A DNA stretch of 64,000 nucleotides from VSJD01 sp964617825 (GTDB lineage Bacteria > Verrucomicrobiota > Kiritimatiellia > JAAZAB01). The notes beneath the pieces are model-generated. The model ran no database searches, was not told where the DNA came from, and saw nothing but the letters and a program-made list of their open reading frames with translations. Position 1 is the first letter of the stretch, and the number at the start of each line of letters is the position of its first letter. The stretch lies in assembly GCA_964617825.1 (NCBI GenBank), contig CAZTWL010000009.1, forward strand, positions 1 to 64,000, read 5' to 3'. Shown here piece by piece: positions 1 through 9,188 of this stretch. Both the position numbers and the translations under genes were made by a program.

Positions 1-746
<746 letters not shown>

Positions 747-891
747 AATAATTTCCTATGTAATTCAACCATTAACGACCACCATGAATCACAAGCGAGG
801 CAAGCAATAGTCGCCCGCGAACGCCTTGGTTTTTTCGCCCGAGGCGGAGCTGCATTGGATTGCGGACACGGCATATAGCCGAATGATAACT

Positions 892-931
892 AAAAAGGCG
901 CAAGGCCGCAAAGCTCAATTTCTTTTGCGCC
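892..931 (-). terminator. Intrinsic terminator after hsp20
   Basis: Read on the minus strand, GGCGCAA (931-925) is followed about 21 bases later by TTGCGCC (903-897) and then by five T residues (896-892). It sits between the hsp20 stop and the clpB start. The loop is long, so efficiency is uncertain. Confidence 0.6.
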
Positions 932-999
932 CAACACCGGGCTTTGTTGCTTTGCTTCCTCGCGTCAATTTATGCTCCAGCGAATATATTCCTTAACAA

Positions 1000-1512
1000 T
1001 TATTTCCTTTCGTTCTTGATTGGGATTTTCTTGCGATCCTCCTTTGCTCCAGGCAACTTCGGCAAAGTCACGGTCAAAACTCCATTTTTGAAGATCGCTT
1101 GGGCTTTATCTGGATCCGTATTCTCAGGCAATGGGATCTCCCGATAAAACGACCCTGAGGATCTTTCCAAATAATGGAAGTTTTTGCCTTGATCCTCTTT
1201 CTCGGTCCTTTTCTCGCCCTTCAAGGCAAGCCGTCCGCGGCTGATGGACACTTCCATATCCTTCTCAGCCAGACCGGGCAACTCCGCCGTGACTCTGACT
1301 TCTTTCAAACCCTCCATGACGTTAACTTTCGGGATAAACATTTTTTCGTTTGCCAGCTCGACTGGACCTAAAGAAAAGCCCGCAAAAAAGTTATCAAACA
1401 TCCGGTTAATTCCTCTTTGCAGGTTCAAAACCGGACTATCAACAAGAACCCGCTTCTCCGGCATAGTATTTTTATGCCGCTTAATCATTTGAACTTTCCT
1501 TTTAACACTCAT
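1000..1512 (-). CDS. Small heat-shock protein, Hsp20/alpha-crystallin family
   Basis: An ATP-independent holdase that binds unfolding proteins in the cytoplasm. The 170-residue protein has a basic N-terminal arm, an alpha-crystallin domain from about residue 62 (PKVNVMEGLKEVRVTAELPG) to 150, the conserved strand with GVLTVTLPK, and a C-terminal tail carrying an I-x-I-like motif (KIPIKN), which in this family docks neighbouring subunits. A GTG codon lies one codon upstream, but the strong AGGAGG (1519-1524) is 6 bases from the ATG at 1512 and only 3 from the GTG, so the ATG is chosen. The gene and its upstream flank look more AT-rich than the neighbours. It lies upstream of clpB on the same strand. 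Confidence 0.93.
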   Translation of the reverse strand: MSVKRKVQMIKRHKNTMPEKRVLVDSPVLNLQRGINRMFDNFFAGFSLGPVELANEKMFIPKVNVMEGLKEVRVTAELPGLAEKDMEVSISRGRLALKGEKRTEKEDQGKNFHYLERSSGSFYREIPLPENTDPDKAQAIFKNGVLTVTLPKLPGAKEDRKKIPIKNERK

Positions 1513-1525
1513 CACATACCTCCTT

Positions 1526-1696
1526 TCACCTAACTATCATTATATTAAGCACAATACATGCCAAGACATATCCAGTCGCGCCTGAATCAATAACCGGTTC
1601 TCTAATAACCACATACAGAGTGCATACCCAGCCAATAGCCAGAAGATAAAGAGCCGGATTGTCACAATCAACCAATAAAGCGAGCAATAATGACAC
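1526..1696 (-). CDS. Putative small membrane protein directly upstream of hsp20
   Basis: A 56-codon reading frame from a GTG at 1696, ending in TGA 13 bases before the hsp20 ATG. The translation holds two hydrophobic stretches (about VSLLLALLVD to YLLAIGWVCTLYVV, and TGYVLACIVLNIMIV), so it would be a tiny two- or three-pass membrane protein. The frame stays open and hydrophobic for another 19 codons upstream (to 1753), but no ATG, GTG or TTG lies there, so the start may be non-standard or lost. I see no Shine-Dalgarno before the GTG. I do not recognise the family. It could be a decayed gene; its tight spacing to hsp20 suggests they were, or are, cotranscribed. Confidence 0.4.
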   Translation of the reverse strand: MSLLLALLVDCDNPALYLLAIGWVCTLYVVIREPVIDSGATGYVLACIVLNIMIVR

Positions 1697-1807
1697 ACCA
1701 ACAATTGAGATATAAGCCGCGAGCTTGCTTATCCAGGTTACATTAGGTATGATTCACGTTATTGAACCGATGTTTGTTGTCCCGTGCAGGTAATTTGAAA
1801 GAGCGCC

Positions 1808-3001
1808 ATGAATAACATTTCGGTCGCTTGGTATCGTTTTCTCCAGATTGTCGCCTTCGTTGCCGTCGCCCTGGCCGCTTTCGAGTGCGGTCTCAGGTGG
1901 CATACCTGTCGAGGAGAGCCTCCATCGGCCGAGAAGGCGGTCGCGAACGCCAGCACCAATCAGTCAGTTCGCTCTCCGTCAATTGTCCAGAACAGTATCC
2001 GGGCCGAGTTCAACCCCCAGAGCGCCTTGCTGCTCGGGGCCAACGAATTGGTCAAGTACCACCAGCAGGTATTCACCGACATAATCCGCGTACTGCAAAA
2101 CCGAATTCCCATCATCGGTTTTGTGGATGACGACGATCAGGCCGAACTTGGGCGCGATCTTCTGGATAAGGCCGGCATATCCATGAGTTCCGTCAACTTC
2201 GTCAAGCACCCCCTGGATTCCATGTGGATTCGGGACTTCGGTCCTTTGTTCGCTCGCTGGGCGAATGGCAGCGTGAAGATCGTGCACCCGAAGTATAAGA
2301 ACACGGATCAAAACGACCCGCGAACGCGCGACGATGAACTTGCGGATTATATCGGAGATGTCCTGAAGCTCGAAGTGGAACACATGCCGCTGATCCTTGA
2401 AGGTGGCAACATCCTTTCCAACGGAGACGGACTGATGGTCACCTCCACACGTGTGATCGAGCGACCGGAAAACCGCGGTTACACCCCGCAACAAATCGGC
2501 AACATGCTCCAGACTTACCTTGGTTGTCGAACCTGGATTTGCATGCGGAAGTTGGAAGGGGAGCCGACGGGGCATATCGATTTCTGCCTGACCTTCCTGC
2601 ACCGCAACCTGGTCGTGGTAGGCAAATATGACAAGGCCTATGACCCGGTAAACGCAGCGATCTTGGATGAAATCGCCAACACCCTGGCCGGTCAGGAGAC
2701 TTCCATGGGACCGATGGTTGTGGAGCGCATTCCGATGCCTCCCCGCACGGAGAAAGGCGAGTGGCGCTCCTACTGCAATATTTTGATAATCAACGGCATA
2801 ATTCTCATGCCTTCTTACGCGGGGGTTGACCCGATGATCGAATCGGAAGCCCGGGCAATTTACGCGCGCCTGATGCCCACTTGGAGAGTGGTGCCCATCG
2901 CTTCAGATACGCTGGTCAAGAAACAAGGCCTCCTGCATTGCATCGGCATTACCGTCCCGGGATATGTCAGTATTCTGCCTTTGATCGGCGAAGCTTTGTA
3001 G
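1808..3001 (+). CDS. Agmatine deiminase / Porphyromonas-type peptidylarginine deiminase family protein, membrane-anchored or exported
   Basis: A guanidino-group hydrolase of the pentein fold. Family motifs are present in order: WIRDFGP (about 140-146), EGGN (198-201), the TGHID histidine/aspartate pair (H256, D258) and the catalytic cysteine in LHCIG (C378). The family includes cytosolic agmatine deiminases, which make N-carbamoylputrescine, and secreted arginine deiminases. Here residues 1-26 form a basic start followed by a hydrophobic stretch (FLQIVAFVAVALAAF), so the enzyme is probably exported or tethered to the membrane, unlike standard AguA. The link from this stretch to the domain (about 30-65) is low in structure. 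The gene stands alone, convergent with the PHP gene; no polyamine gene is adjacent. Substrate is not decided by the sequence. Confidence 0.82.
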   Translation: MNNISVAWYRFLQIVAFVAVALAAFECGLRWHTCRGEPPSAEKAVANASTNQSVRSPSIVQNSIRAEFNPQSALLLGANELVKYHQQVFTDIIRVLQNRIPIIGFVDDDDQAELGRDLLDKAGISMSSVNFVKHPLDSMWIRDFGPLFARWANGSVKIVHPKYKNTDQNDPRTRDDELADYIGDVLKLEVEHMPLILEGGNILSNGDGLMVTSTRVIERPENRGYTPQQIGNMLQTYLGCRTWICMRKLEGEPTGHIDFCLTFLHRNLVVVGKYDKAYDPVNAAILDEIANTLAGQETSMGPMVVERIPMPPRTEKGEWRSYCNILIINGIILMPSYAGVDPMIESEARAIYARLMPTWRVVPIASDTLVKKQGLLHCIGITVPGYVSILPLIGEAL

Positions 3002-3088
3002 ATCCGCTTGAATCCCTGAGGCCGCGAACAGCGCAACGGAGCAAGGAAAAGCCGGCCGCACTGTTTCGTTTGGGGGCGATCGACCGGA

Positions 3089-4462
3089 TCATATCGCCCA
3101 TGAACCACGGCGGACCGAATCGCGCAGGCAAGTCAACGTCTGCTTAACGCCCAGCGATTTCAGCTTGTCAGCCAGAACAGTTGTCAGCGGCGGAAGTTTG
3201 CCGACGGCTTCGAAAAAATCGTTTTTTTGCGCGTCTTTCCCGCCAAATTCGGCCTGCGCAGCGGCGCTGACATATGAAAAAGCGGCATAACGCGCAAGCA
3301 AGGTATGCCCCACCATGATGGCGGCACCGCGCATAAAGTCCGCGTGATACGGACGAAGCGCCGCATCGCCGGTATCGTCAACAAACGGCTGGCCTTCCTT
3401 GTTCATCTCGGTGCCGATATTGACGGGGAAATGCAAAGCCCGGGCCACGGCCATAATCTCGTCCAATTTTTGCAACTTGACCGCCCGCGCCGCCGCATCG
3501 GCAATCCGGTGATTGCGATCGGGAATAATATTAAGCGCACAGACTCCCTGGGCGCGCAGGCACTCCATCATTGCCGTGGCAGCCGCTTCGCCCTTGGAGG
3601 TGCCGTCAAGCCAAGCCGCCATGGGCACGGCCTGGCAATCGCGCACCCAGGCCACGAACTCATCCACCGGCGGAAATGTTTTTGCGGTAGGGCGCTCATA
3701 TCCAATTCCGCCGCTTTTGGCCAGCACGGAACGGATTTTATCTTCCATGACCGGCACTTTTTGATTCCATTTCTCCACATCGCCCGGTTGCGCCTTCATC
3801 AGCTTAGCCCAGAACGCGAACAAGTCCACCGGCAGCTTGAAGGCCTCAATTGATTTTTCACGATAGGCACGCACGATATGACGCTCGGTGGGACAGGCCC
3901 CCGGAGAAAGCGGCAGAACGTCGGCATCGTAATCCAGGGCGATTTCCGGCAGGCGCTGATTAATGCGCGCCACCAGCGCCCGGTTGCGCTCACCCGCCTG
4001 ACGTCGGTACTGCAGGAGCGTGGCAGCCGCACGGCTGCCCTCCGCGGGTAGCCGCGCGAATCCGGCGCCCATGATGTAAGTTACCCCCGGCTCGCCCGGC
4101 GAATTAATGTCGACTTGGGCGTAATCGCGGAAAAAGGCCCGCGTTTCCAGGTTCACCGTGGTACGCAAGCCCAAAACCTGTCCGGCGTCCAGGAATTCCT
4201 CCAACCCGTCGAGCACGTCAAAATCGCAAAGACCAGCGGCGAACAATCCTAGATTGCGGGCATCCCAGACTATATGGCTGGGGGAATAACCCTTGGTATT
4301 GTAGGAGAAGAAAGAATGAATATGGAGGTTGACGCGCTCAACCGGTTGCGGCAGAGTGGCGGCGTGGCGGACAGCCAGTTTCTGTAACGCCAATCGCCGC
4401 GCTTGCGGATCGAAGGCATCCAGGGCTTGAACGAGTTGCTGATCATCGACGATAGTATTCAT
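3089..4462 (-). CDS. PHP-domain-like protein with altered metal motif
   Basis: A 457-residue protein whose N-terminal part matches the PHP (polymerase and histidinol phosphatase) metal-hydrolase fold: VNLHIHSFFSYN (H47, H49) resembles motif I and GLCDFDVLDG resembles motif II. In motif II the usual second-position histidine (as in TDHD) is phenylalanine, so one metal ligand appears replaced. The middle and C-terminal parts (for example WLDGTSKGE, IGTEMNKEGQPFVDD) are not familiar to me. The frame is open 33 codons further upstream, but the ATG at 4462 starts the part that looks like protein and avoids overlap with the divergent methyltransferase gene. Reaction unknown; a phosphoesterase or a non-catalytic relative are both possible. 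Confidence 0.7.
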   Translation of the reverse strand: MNTIVDDQQLVQALDAFDPQARRLALQKLAVRHAATLPQPVERVNLHIHSFFSYNTKGYSPSHIVWDARNLGLFAAGLCDFDVLDGLEEFLDAGQVLGLRTTVNLETRAFFRDYAQVDINSPGEPGVTYIMGAGFARLPAEGSRAAATLLQYRRQAGERNRALVARINQRLPEIALDYDADVLPLSPGACPTERHIVRAYREKSIEAFKLPVDLFAFWAKLMKAQPGDVEKWNQKVPVMEDKIRSVLAKSGGIGYERPTAKTFPPVDEFVAWVRDCQAVPMAAWLDGTSKGEAAATAMMECLRAQGVCALNIIPDRNHRIADAAARAVKLQKLDEIMAVARALHFPVNIGTEMNKEGQPFVDDTGDAALRPYHADFMRGAAIMVGHTLLARYAAFSYVSAAAQAEFGGKDAQKNDFFEAVGKLPPLTTVLADKLKSLGVKQTLTCLRDSVRRGSWAI

Positions 4463-4555
4463 AAAAAATCCCAGGTTGAAAAAGCAATCGAATGCAGGCA
4501 TGCTACCGTTTTTAGCGCCAAAGGCGCAATCGAAAAAAGGACCATATTTTCCAAA

Positions 4556-5758
4556 ATGCAACCACCGGCCAAAGTCATTCTAAAACCTGGAGTTCCGCAC
4601 CGCGCCTTGAAAGGGCACCTTTGGATTTACCAGACGGAAATTGCCGTGCACACGGGCCAACCCGTCGATGGCGCCATCGTGGATGTGCTGGACCAGCGCC
4701 AGCGATTCGTGGCCCGCGGATACTACAACAGCCAATCACAAATCACCGTGCGGATACTGGCAAGGCGCCCCGTGGACTTGGACGAAAGCTTCTGGCGCGC
4801 GCGCCTGAACCAGGCCATCGCCTACCGGGATGAACGTCTGCCCGACCGGCCAACTCGACGGCTGGTGGCCAGCGAGGCCGACCTTCTGCCGGGACTGATC
4901 GTCGATCAATATGGCGACCAACTGGTTCTGCAGACTACGACGCTGGGGATGGATCAGCGCAAGGACATGTGGGTAAAATTGCTCGACGAACGCCTGCATC
5001 CGCGAGCAATCCTGGAAAACAACGAAGCATCCACGCGCCGGCGGGAAGGATTGGAACCGCAGAAGGGAATCCTGCGCGGCCAGAGCGACGGGATCGCACG
5101 AACAAGGATCGGCCGGATCGAGTTCGTATGCAACCTGTTCGATGCCCATAAAACCGGGTTTTATCTTGACCAGCAAATCAACCAGGAACAAACGGCCAGA
5201 TATGTCAAGCCCGGCATGCGAGTGCTGGACGCCTTCTGTCACCTGGCAGGCTTTGCCAGGCATGCATTGCTGGCCGGCGCCGGCAAAACCGTGGCAGTTG
5301 ACAGCAGCGAAGCCAGCATCGATTATGCGCGCTTAGCGGCGGCACAAGCGGGCATCTCCGGCGACTTGGAGCTCCGTTGCGAAAACGCCTTCGATTTCCT
5401 GCGCGCGGCGCAGGCTCGCAAGGAATCGTTCGATCTGATCGTGCTGGACCCGCCCTCATTCACCCGCTCGCGCCAGGCAGTGCCGGAGGCATTGCGCGGT
5501 TACAAGGAAATCCATGTGCGCGCATTGAAACTGCTCCAGCCCGGCGGCAGACTGATCACCTTTTGCTGCTCCCATCATATAGCGCGGGACGCATTTCAGC
5601 AGATTATCATGGAAGCCGCCGCCGATACGGGCACACTGCTGCGACGGGAGGCAGCCCTGGATGCCAGTCCGGACCACCCCGTGTTGCCGGCAGTGCCGGA
5701 AACGGAATATTTGAAAGGATTCGTATTCTCGGTCATGGAAACCGGGAACAGAATTTAG
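4556..5758 (+). CDS. RlmI/RlmK-type class I SAM-dependent rRNA (cytosine-5) methyltransferase
   Basis: A 400-residue protein matching the length of RlmI (E. coli about 396), which methylates a cytosine in 23S rRNA using SAM. It has an N-terminal PUA-like domain (about 1-75, VILKPGVPHRALKGHLWIY), a central linker with GLIVDQYGD, and a C-terminal Rossmann domain with the FCHLAGFARHAL segment (motif I region; FCYTGGF-like in relatives) and the catalytic-region VLDPPSF. A conserved late segment TFCCSHHI holds the cysteine expected near the active site. Translation could run 51 codons further upstream, but that extension resembles nothing and overlaps the divergent PHP gene. The exact nucleotide target is inferred from family only. 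Confidence 0.85.
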   Translation: MQPPAKVILKPGVPHRALKGHLWIYQTEIAVHTGQPVDGAIVDVLDQRQRFVARGYYNSQSQITVRILARRPVDLDESFWRARLNQAIAYRDERLPDRPTRRLVASEADLLPGLIVDQYGDQLVLQTTTLGMDQRKDMWVKLLDERLHPRAILENNEASTRRREGLEPQKGILRGQSDGIARTRIGRIEFVCNLFDAHKTGFYLDQQINQEQTARYVKPGMRVLDAFCHLAGFARHALLAGAGKTVAVDSSEASIDYARLAAAQAGISGDLELRCENAFDFLRAAQARKESFDLIVLDPPSFTRSRQAVPEALRGYKEIHVRALKLLQPGGRLITFCCSHHIARDAFQQIIMEAAADTGTLLRREAALDASPDHPVLPAVPETEYLKGFVFSVMETGNRI

Positions 5759-5882
5759 CCTCTCATCCTTCCGGTGCTGCCGCATAAAGGCCAACGATGG
5801 TCTCAGCCGAGCAGTAAACCGAATGCGCGCACACCGCCCGGAATGGAACCATAATCGGGTTGCGGAAACAGACCATTTCGGC

Positions 5883-6599
5883 TCATTCCCGCACCATGGG
5901 AACGAAGCGGACGGGCAGATCTTCTTCCTGCTCGATCCTGCCGCCCTGTTTGCGCAGAATGACCAGGCGCTGCGAACCGCAACCGACCGGGACAATCAGA
6001 CGGCCCCCTTCCTTTAGCTGATTCACCAGGGCCGCGGGCACCTTGGTCGGCGCGCAGGTCACAATAATGGCATCGAAGGGACTGTATTGCGGCCAGCCTT
6101 TGTAACCATCTCCGGTCAGGAGGTGAACATGCTGATATCCTTCGGCATCGAGTACCGCGCGGGCATGCCTCGCCAACTCTGAAACAATCTCGATGGAATA
6201 GACATCCACCCCGCACTCGGCGAGCACGGCCGCCTGGTAGCCCGAACCCGTGCCGATTTCCAGGACTTTTTCCCCGGGCTTAAGGGCCAGTTTTTCGGTC
6301 ATATAGGCCACAATATATGGCTGGGAGATAGTTTGGCCGTACCCAATTGGACAAGCGGCATCAGCATAGGCCGAGTTCACGTCACGGCAGGGAGCGGGAA
6401 TAAAAACATGCCGGCGGATCTTGGCCATGGCGGCAAGCACACACGTGTTGGTCACATGGTAGGCCTTCAATTGTTCAACCATGGCTTGCCGCCGGGCCGT
6501 CCAGACGTCAGCCCCGGTCTCGAAACCGGCATCATCCCCAGCCCTGTTCGCAAAAGGAATCATTGTTGCCACCATCATCACAAGCAAAGCCCGCACCAT
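5883..6599 (-). CDS. pcm: Protein-L-isoaspartate O-methyltransferase with N-terminal export signal
   Basis: Repairs isoaspartyl residues in aged proteins by SAM-dependent carboxyl methylation. Diagnostic stretches are FIPAPCRD, PIGYGQTISQP and the SAM-binding VLEIGTGSGYQAAVLAE, followed by GDGYKGWP and FDAIIVTCAPTKVP. The 238-residue length fits Pcm plus about 30 extra N-terminal residues. These extra residues (MVRALLVMMVATMIPFANRA) look like a Sec signal peptide or an anchor, implying action on envelope proteins. AAGGG lies 8 bases before the ATG, supporting the long form. Many bacterial Pcm proteins are cytosolic, so export is the notable point; periplasmic versions are known. Confidence 0.9.
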   Translation of the reverse strand: MVRALLVMMVATMIPFANRAGDDAGFETGADVWTARRQAMVEQLKAYHVTNTCVLAAMAKIRRHVFIPAPCRDVNSAYADAACPIGYGQTISQPYIVAYMTEKLALKPGEKVLEIGTGSGYQAAVLAECGVDVYSIEIVSELARHARAVLDAEGYQHVHLLTGDGYKGWPQYSPFDAIIVTCAPTKVPAALVNQLKEGGRLIVPVGCGSQRLVILRKQGGRIEQEEDLPVRFVPMVRE

Positions 6600-6942
6600 G
6601 GCAATTACCCTTCATTTCTTTATGCAAAGATGGCTAAGTTGGGCGCCAAATAAAAAATCCAAGTCGTTACCGGCGCGGCGATCAACGATTGTCCGTCGGA
6701 GGCTGATCCGCCCGCGCCTCAATCTGATCCAGTGCCGCCGGCTGACGGAGACTGTCAGCAACTGCGCGCCGCGCGCAGAACCCGACTTAAACCGCCGATT
6801 TCAAGAAAGGCGCCGCTTTTCAGTCATCTTTTACCATTAAACCGCGAATTTCCCATGTCTAATTAAGTATAGGGCATATCCACGGCCTTGTCACACTCGA
6901 AAACACACCGGGGAAAGATCGCAAAATAATAACTTTTTTTGT
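6600..6942. other. Non-coding stretch between pcm and the rplM promoter
   Basis: About 340 bases between the divergent pcm and rplM genes. I find no convincing protein, RNA or repeat. Its left end carries the pcm ribosome-binding site (AAGGG). It presumably contains the pcm promoter. Confidence 0.4.
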
Positions 6943-6971
6943 TTGACAGTCCAATAAGCCTGACGTATGGT
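6943..6971 (+). promoter_or_regulatory. Sigma-70-type promoter for rplM-rpsI
   Basis: TTGACA (6943-6948), a 17-base spacer and TATGGT (6966-6971) form a near-consensus housekeeping promoter, with the rplM start codon about 40 bases downstream. This fits strong constitutive expression of ribosomal-protein genes. Confidence 0.75.
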
Positions 6972-7012
6972 TTCATCTCTTTTTCATTTACAGGAACAGG
7001 AAGGTTAATGCT

Positions 7013-7438
7013 ATGAAAACAACGATACCACGGGCGCAAGACGTCCAACACAATTGGCTTTTGATGGATGCCTCCGAGCAGCCCCTCGGCCGGTTCTCGG
7101 TGAAAATTGCCGACCGCCTGCGCGGCAAGCATAAACCGACCTACACACCCCATGTGGACACCGGCGATTTTGTCGTCGTAATCAACGCCCGCAACATCAA
7201 GCTGACCGGCAAAAAGGACGATCAAAAAATTTACACCGACTATTCGGGATATCGGGGCGGCCTCAAGGAAATCAAAGCTTCCGCGATGCGCGCGACCAAC
7301 CCGGAACGCATGATCTATGACGCCGTCAAGCGTATGTTGCCCAAGAACCGGCTCATGCGCGAGGCGTTTCAACGGCTGAAAATCTATGCGGATGACAAAC
7401 ATCCCCACGCCAGCCAAAACCCCCAGCCCCTTGCTTAA
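7013..7438 (+). CDS. rplM: 50S ribosomal protein L13
   Basis: A large-subunit protein that binds 23S rRNA early in assembly. The 141-residue sequence matches L13 throughout: WLLMDASEQPLGRFSVKIAD near the N-terminus, LRGKHKPTYTPHVDTGDFVV, the SGYRGGLKEI stretch and the signature region RMIYDAVKRMLPKNRL, then LKIYADDKHPHASQNP. AGGAAGG (6998-7004) precedes the ATG by about 8 bases. It is the first gene after a strong promoter and is followed 14 bases later by rpsI, the usual bacterial pair. Confidence 0.98.
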   Translation: MKTTIPRAQDVQHNWLLMDASEQPLGRFSVKIADRLRGKHKPTYTPHVDTGDFVVVINARNIKLTGKKDDQKIYTDYSGYRGGLKEIKASAMRATNPERMIYDAVKRMLPKNRLMREAFQRLKIYADDKHPHASQNPQPLA

Positions 7439-7452
7439 TAAGGAGAAAAAAC

Positions 7453-7851
7453 GTGGTTACAACCAAGGCTGCTATCAAAGCCACCGGCCGGCGGAAAAAT
7501 GCCGTCGCTTCCGTGCAACTGATCGAAGGAACCGGCAAGCTGATCGCGAACGGCAGGACTTTCGACGATTATTTCTGTTCCATGTCCGCCCGCAACTTCG
7601 TGCTCCAGCCGCTGAAATTGACCAATACGGACGTCAAGTTCGATGTCTTTGCCAAGCTCACCGGCGGCGGCACAATGGGCCAGGCCGGCGCCTTGCGTCA
7701 TGCGATCGCCCGGGCGCTGATCCGGTTCGACACCTCCCTGCGCGAAGTTCTGAAGAACAGCGGCTTTCTTACCCGGGATGCCCGCATGAAGGAACGTAAA
7801 AAATCCGGTCAGCCCGGCGCCCGCAAGCGCTTCCAGTTCTCGAAGCGCTAA
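7453..7851 (+). CDS. rpsI: 30S ribosomal protein S9
   Basis: A small-subunit protein whose C-terminal tail reaches the P-site tRNA. The 132-residue sequence has the typical ATGRRKNAVASVQL start, GGGTMGQAGALRHAIARAL in the middle, and the basic tail ending FSKR, the universal S9 end (SKR). It starts at GTG, preceded by TAAGGAG (7440-7446), so the ribosome-binding site fixes this non-ATG start. Cotranscribed with rplM. Confidence 0.98.
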   Translation: MVTTKAAIKATGRRKNAVASVQLIEGTGKLIANGRTFDDYFCSMSARNFVLQPLKLTNTDVKFDVFAKLTGGGTMGQAGALRHAIARALIRFDTSLREVLKNSGFLTRDARMKERKKSGQPGARKRFQFSKR

Positions 7852-7888
7852 GCGACACTGCTTTGCATTTTTTCGATTGGATCGGAAT

Positions 7889-7940
7889 ATTGCCCGCCTG
7901 GAAGTGTCTGGCCTGTGCGGACAAGCCGGCGGGCAATTTT
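7889..7940 (+). terminator. Long-looped hairpin between rpsI and argJ (terminator or leader)
   Basis: ATTGCCCGCC (7889-7898) pairs perfectly with GGCGGGCAAT (7928-7937), followed by TTT. The stem is 10 bp and the loop 29 bases. It lies 37 bases after rpsI and ends just before the argJ ribosome-binding site (AGGA), so it could end the ribosomal transcript or act as a leader structure for argJ. The short T-run makes efficient termination uncertain. Confidence 0.45.
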
Positions 7941-7954
7941 GTGACAGGATAGCC

Positions 7955-9166
7955 ATGAGCAAGGGATTCACTATTGTCCCCGGCGGAATTACCACCCCGC
8001 GCGGATTTCAGGCCGCCGGCATTTCCGCCGGAATTAAAACCGACAAACGCGATATGGCTCTGATTCTCTCGGATACCACCGCCGCCATGGCCGGGGTATT
8101 CACCACAAACCGAGTTCAAGCCGCTCCCGTCCTGTTAGATCGCGAAAAGCTGGCCACCCGTCAAGCCCGCGCCATCATCGTTAACAGCGGCAATGCCAAC
8201 GCCTGCACCGGAGCCGACGGCATGCGCGATGCGCGCCGCATGACGCAGTTAACGGCCGAACTTCTGCACGTGGAAGATCCCATGGTCTTTGTATGTTCCA
8301 CAGGCACAATCGGGCGTCCTTTGCCAATGGACAAAATCGAGGCCGGCATCCGGCTGGCCGTCAAAAATCTTGCGCCCAGCGGCGGCGCCGATGCGGCCGC
8401 GGCCATCATGACGACCGATACCAAGCCAAAGGAAGTTGCCGCCCAAGTGGAAATCGACGGACAAGTTGTCACCCTCGGCGGCATGGCCAAGGGCTCCGGC
8501 ATGATTCACCCGAACATGGCAACTTTGCTGGTATTCTTAACCACGGACGCCGCCGTGGAAGCTCAAGCCTTACAAGCGTGCCTGACGGCCGCAGTCGACC
8601 GCAGTTTCAACCGGATTTCGGTGGATGGCGATCGAAGCACCAATGACACCGCACTTTTCATGGCCAACGGCGCAGCCTGTAACGCGCCACTCGATCAGCG
8701 GCACCCGCGCTGGCCGGCATTTTGCGGCGCCGTCAACGCCCTGACCGGCGAGCTCGCGCGCCAGATTGTCAAGGACGGCGAAGGCGCCACCAAGCTGGTC
8801 ACCATTACGGTGCGGAACGCGCCGGGCAAACGAGCAGCGGAGAAAGTCGCCCGCTCCGTGGCCAACTCGCTCCTGGTGAAAACATCCTGGTTCGGCGCCG
8901 ACCCCAACTGGGGCCGCGTAATTTGCGCCGTGGGCTATTCCGGCGTACCGGTCGACCCGGACCGGATTGCCATTGCCTACGACGGCCAGGTTGCCGTGCG
9001 TGGGGGCAAGCCCGCCGGCCTGGCGCCGGAAATCCTGCATGCCATCATCGTCAAGCCGGAATTCGGCATTGAAATCGATTTAAACCTTGGACGTTCAACA
9101 TACACCATGACAACCTGCGATTGCAGCGACGCCTATGTGCATATCAACGCATCATATATGACCTAG
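7955..9166 (+). CDS. argJ: Bifunctional glutamate N-acetyltransferase / amino-acid acetyltransferase ArgJ
   Basis: Moves the acetyl group from N-acetylornithine to glutamate, recycling it in arginine synthesis; bifunctional forms also use acetyl-CoA. The 403-residue proenzyme is cut by itself into alpha and beta chains before a threonine; the cleavage region is visible as HPNMATLLVF with Thr190 as nucleophile, preceded by MAKGSGM. The oxyanion-hole-type CSTGTIG lies near residue 114. The chosen ATG has AGGA 6 bases upstream; a 26-codon in-frame extension covers the hairpin region and is rejected. It opens an argJ-argB-argD run; argC, argF, argG and argH are not in this window. Confidence 0.97.
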   Translation: MSKGFTIVPGGITTPRGFQAAGISAGIKTDKRDMALILSDTTAAMAGVFTTNRVQAAPVLLDREKLATRQARAIIVNSGNANACTGADGMRDARRMTQLTAELLHVEDPMVFVCSTGTIGRPLPMDKIEAGIRLAVKNLAPSGGADAAAAIMTTDTKPKEVAAQVEIDGQVVTLGGMAKGSGMIHPNMATLLVFLTTDAAVEAQALQACLTAAVDRSFNRISVDGDRSTNDTALFMANGAACNAPLDQRHPRWPAFCGAVNALTGELARQIVKDGEGATKLVTITVRNAPGKRAAEKVARSVANSLLVKTSWFGADPNWGRVICAVGYSGVPVDPDRIAIAYDGQVAVRGGKPAGLAPEILHAIIVKPEFGIEIDLNLGRSTYTMTTCDCSDAYVHINASYMT

Positions 9167-9188
9167 CGCAGCATCGAAGCATTTTACC

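Noticed and set aside
1501..1512. TTAACACTC resembling half of a CIRCE operator near hsp20
   Set aside because: It lies in the hsp20 coding start and has no matching GAGTGCTAA half at the right distance.
4403..4555. Longer N-terminus for the RlmI-type methyltransferase
   Set aside because: It overlaps the divergent PHP gene, and its residues do not match the family.
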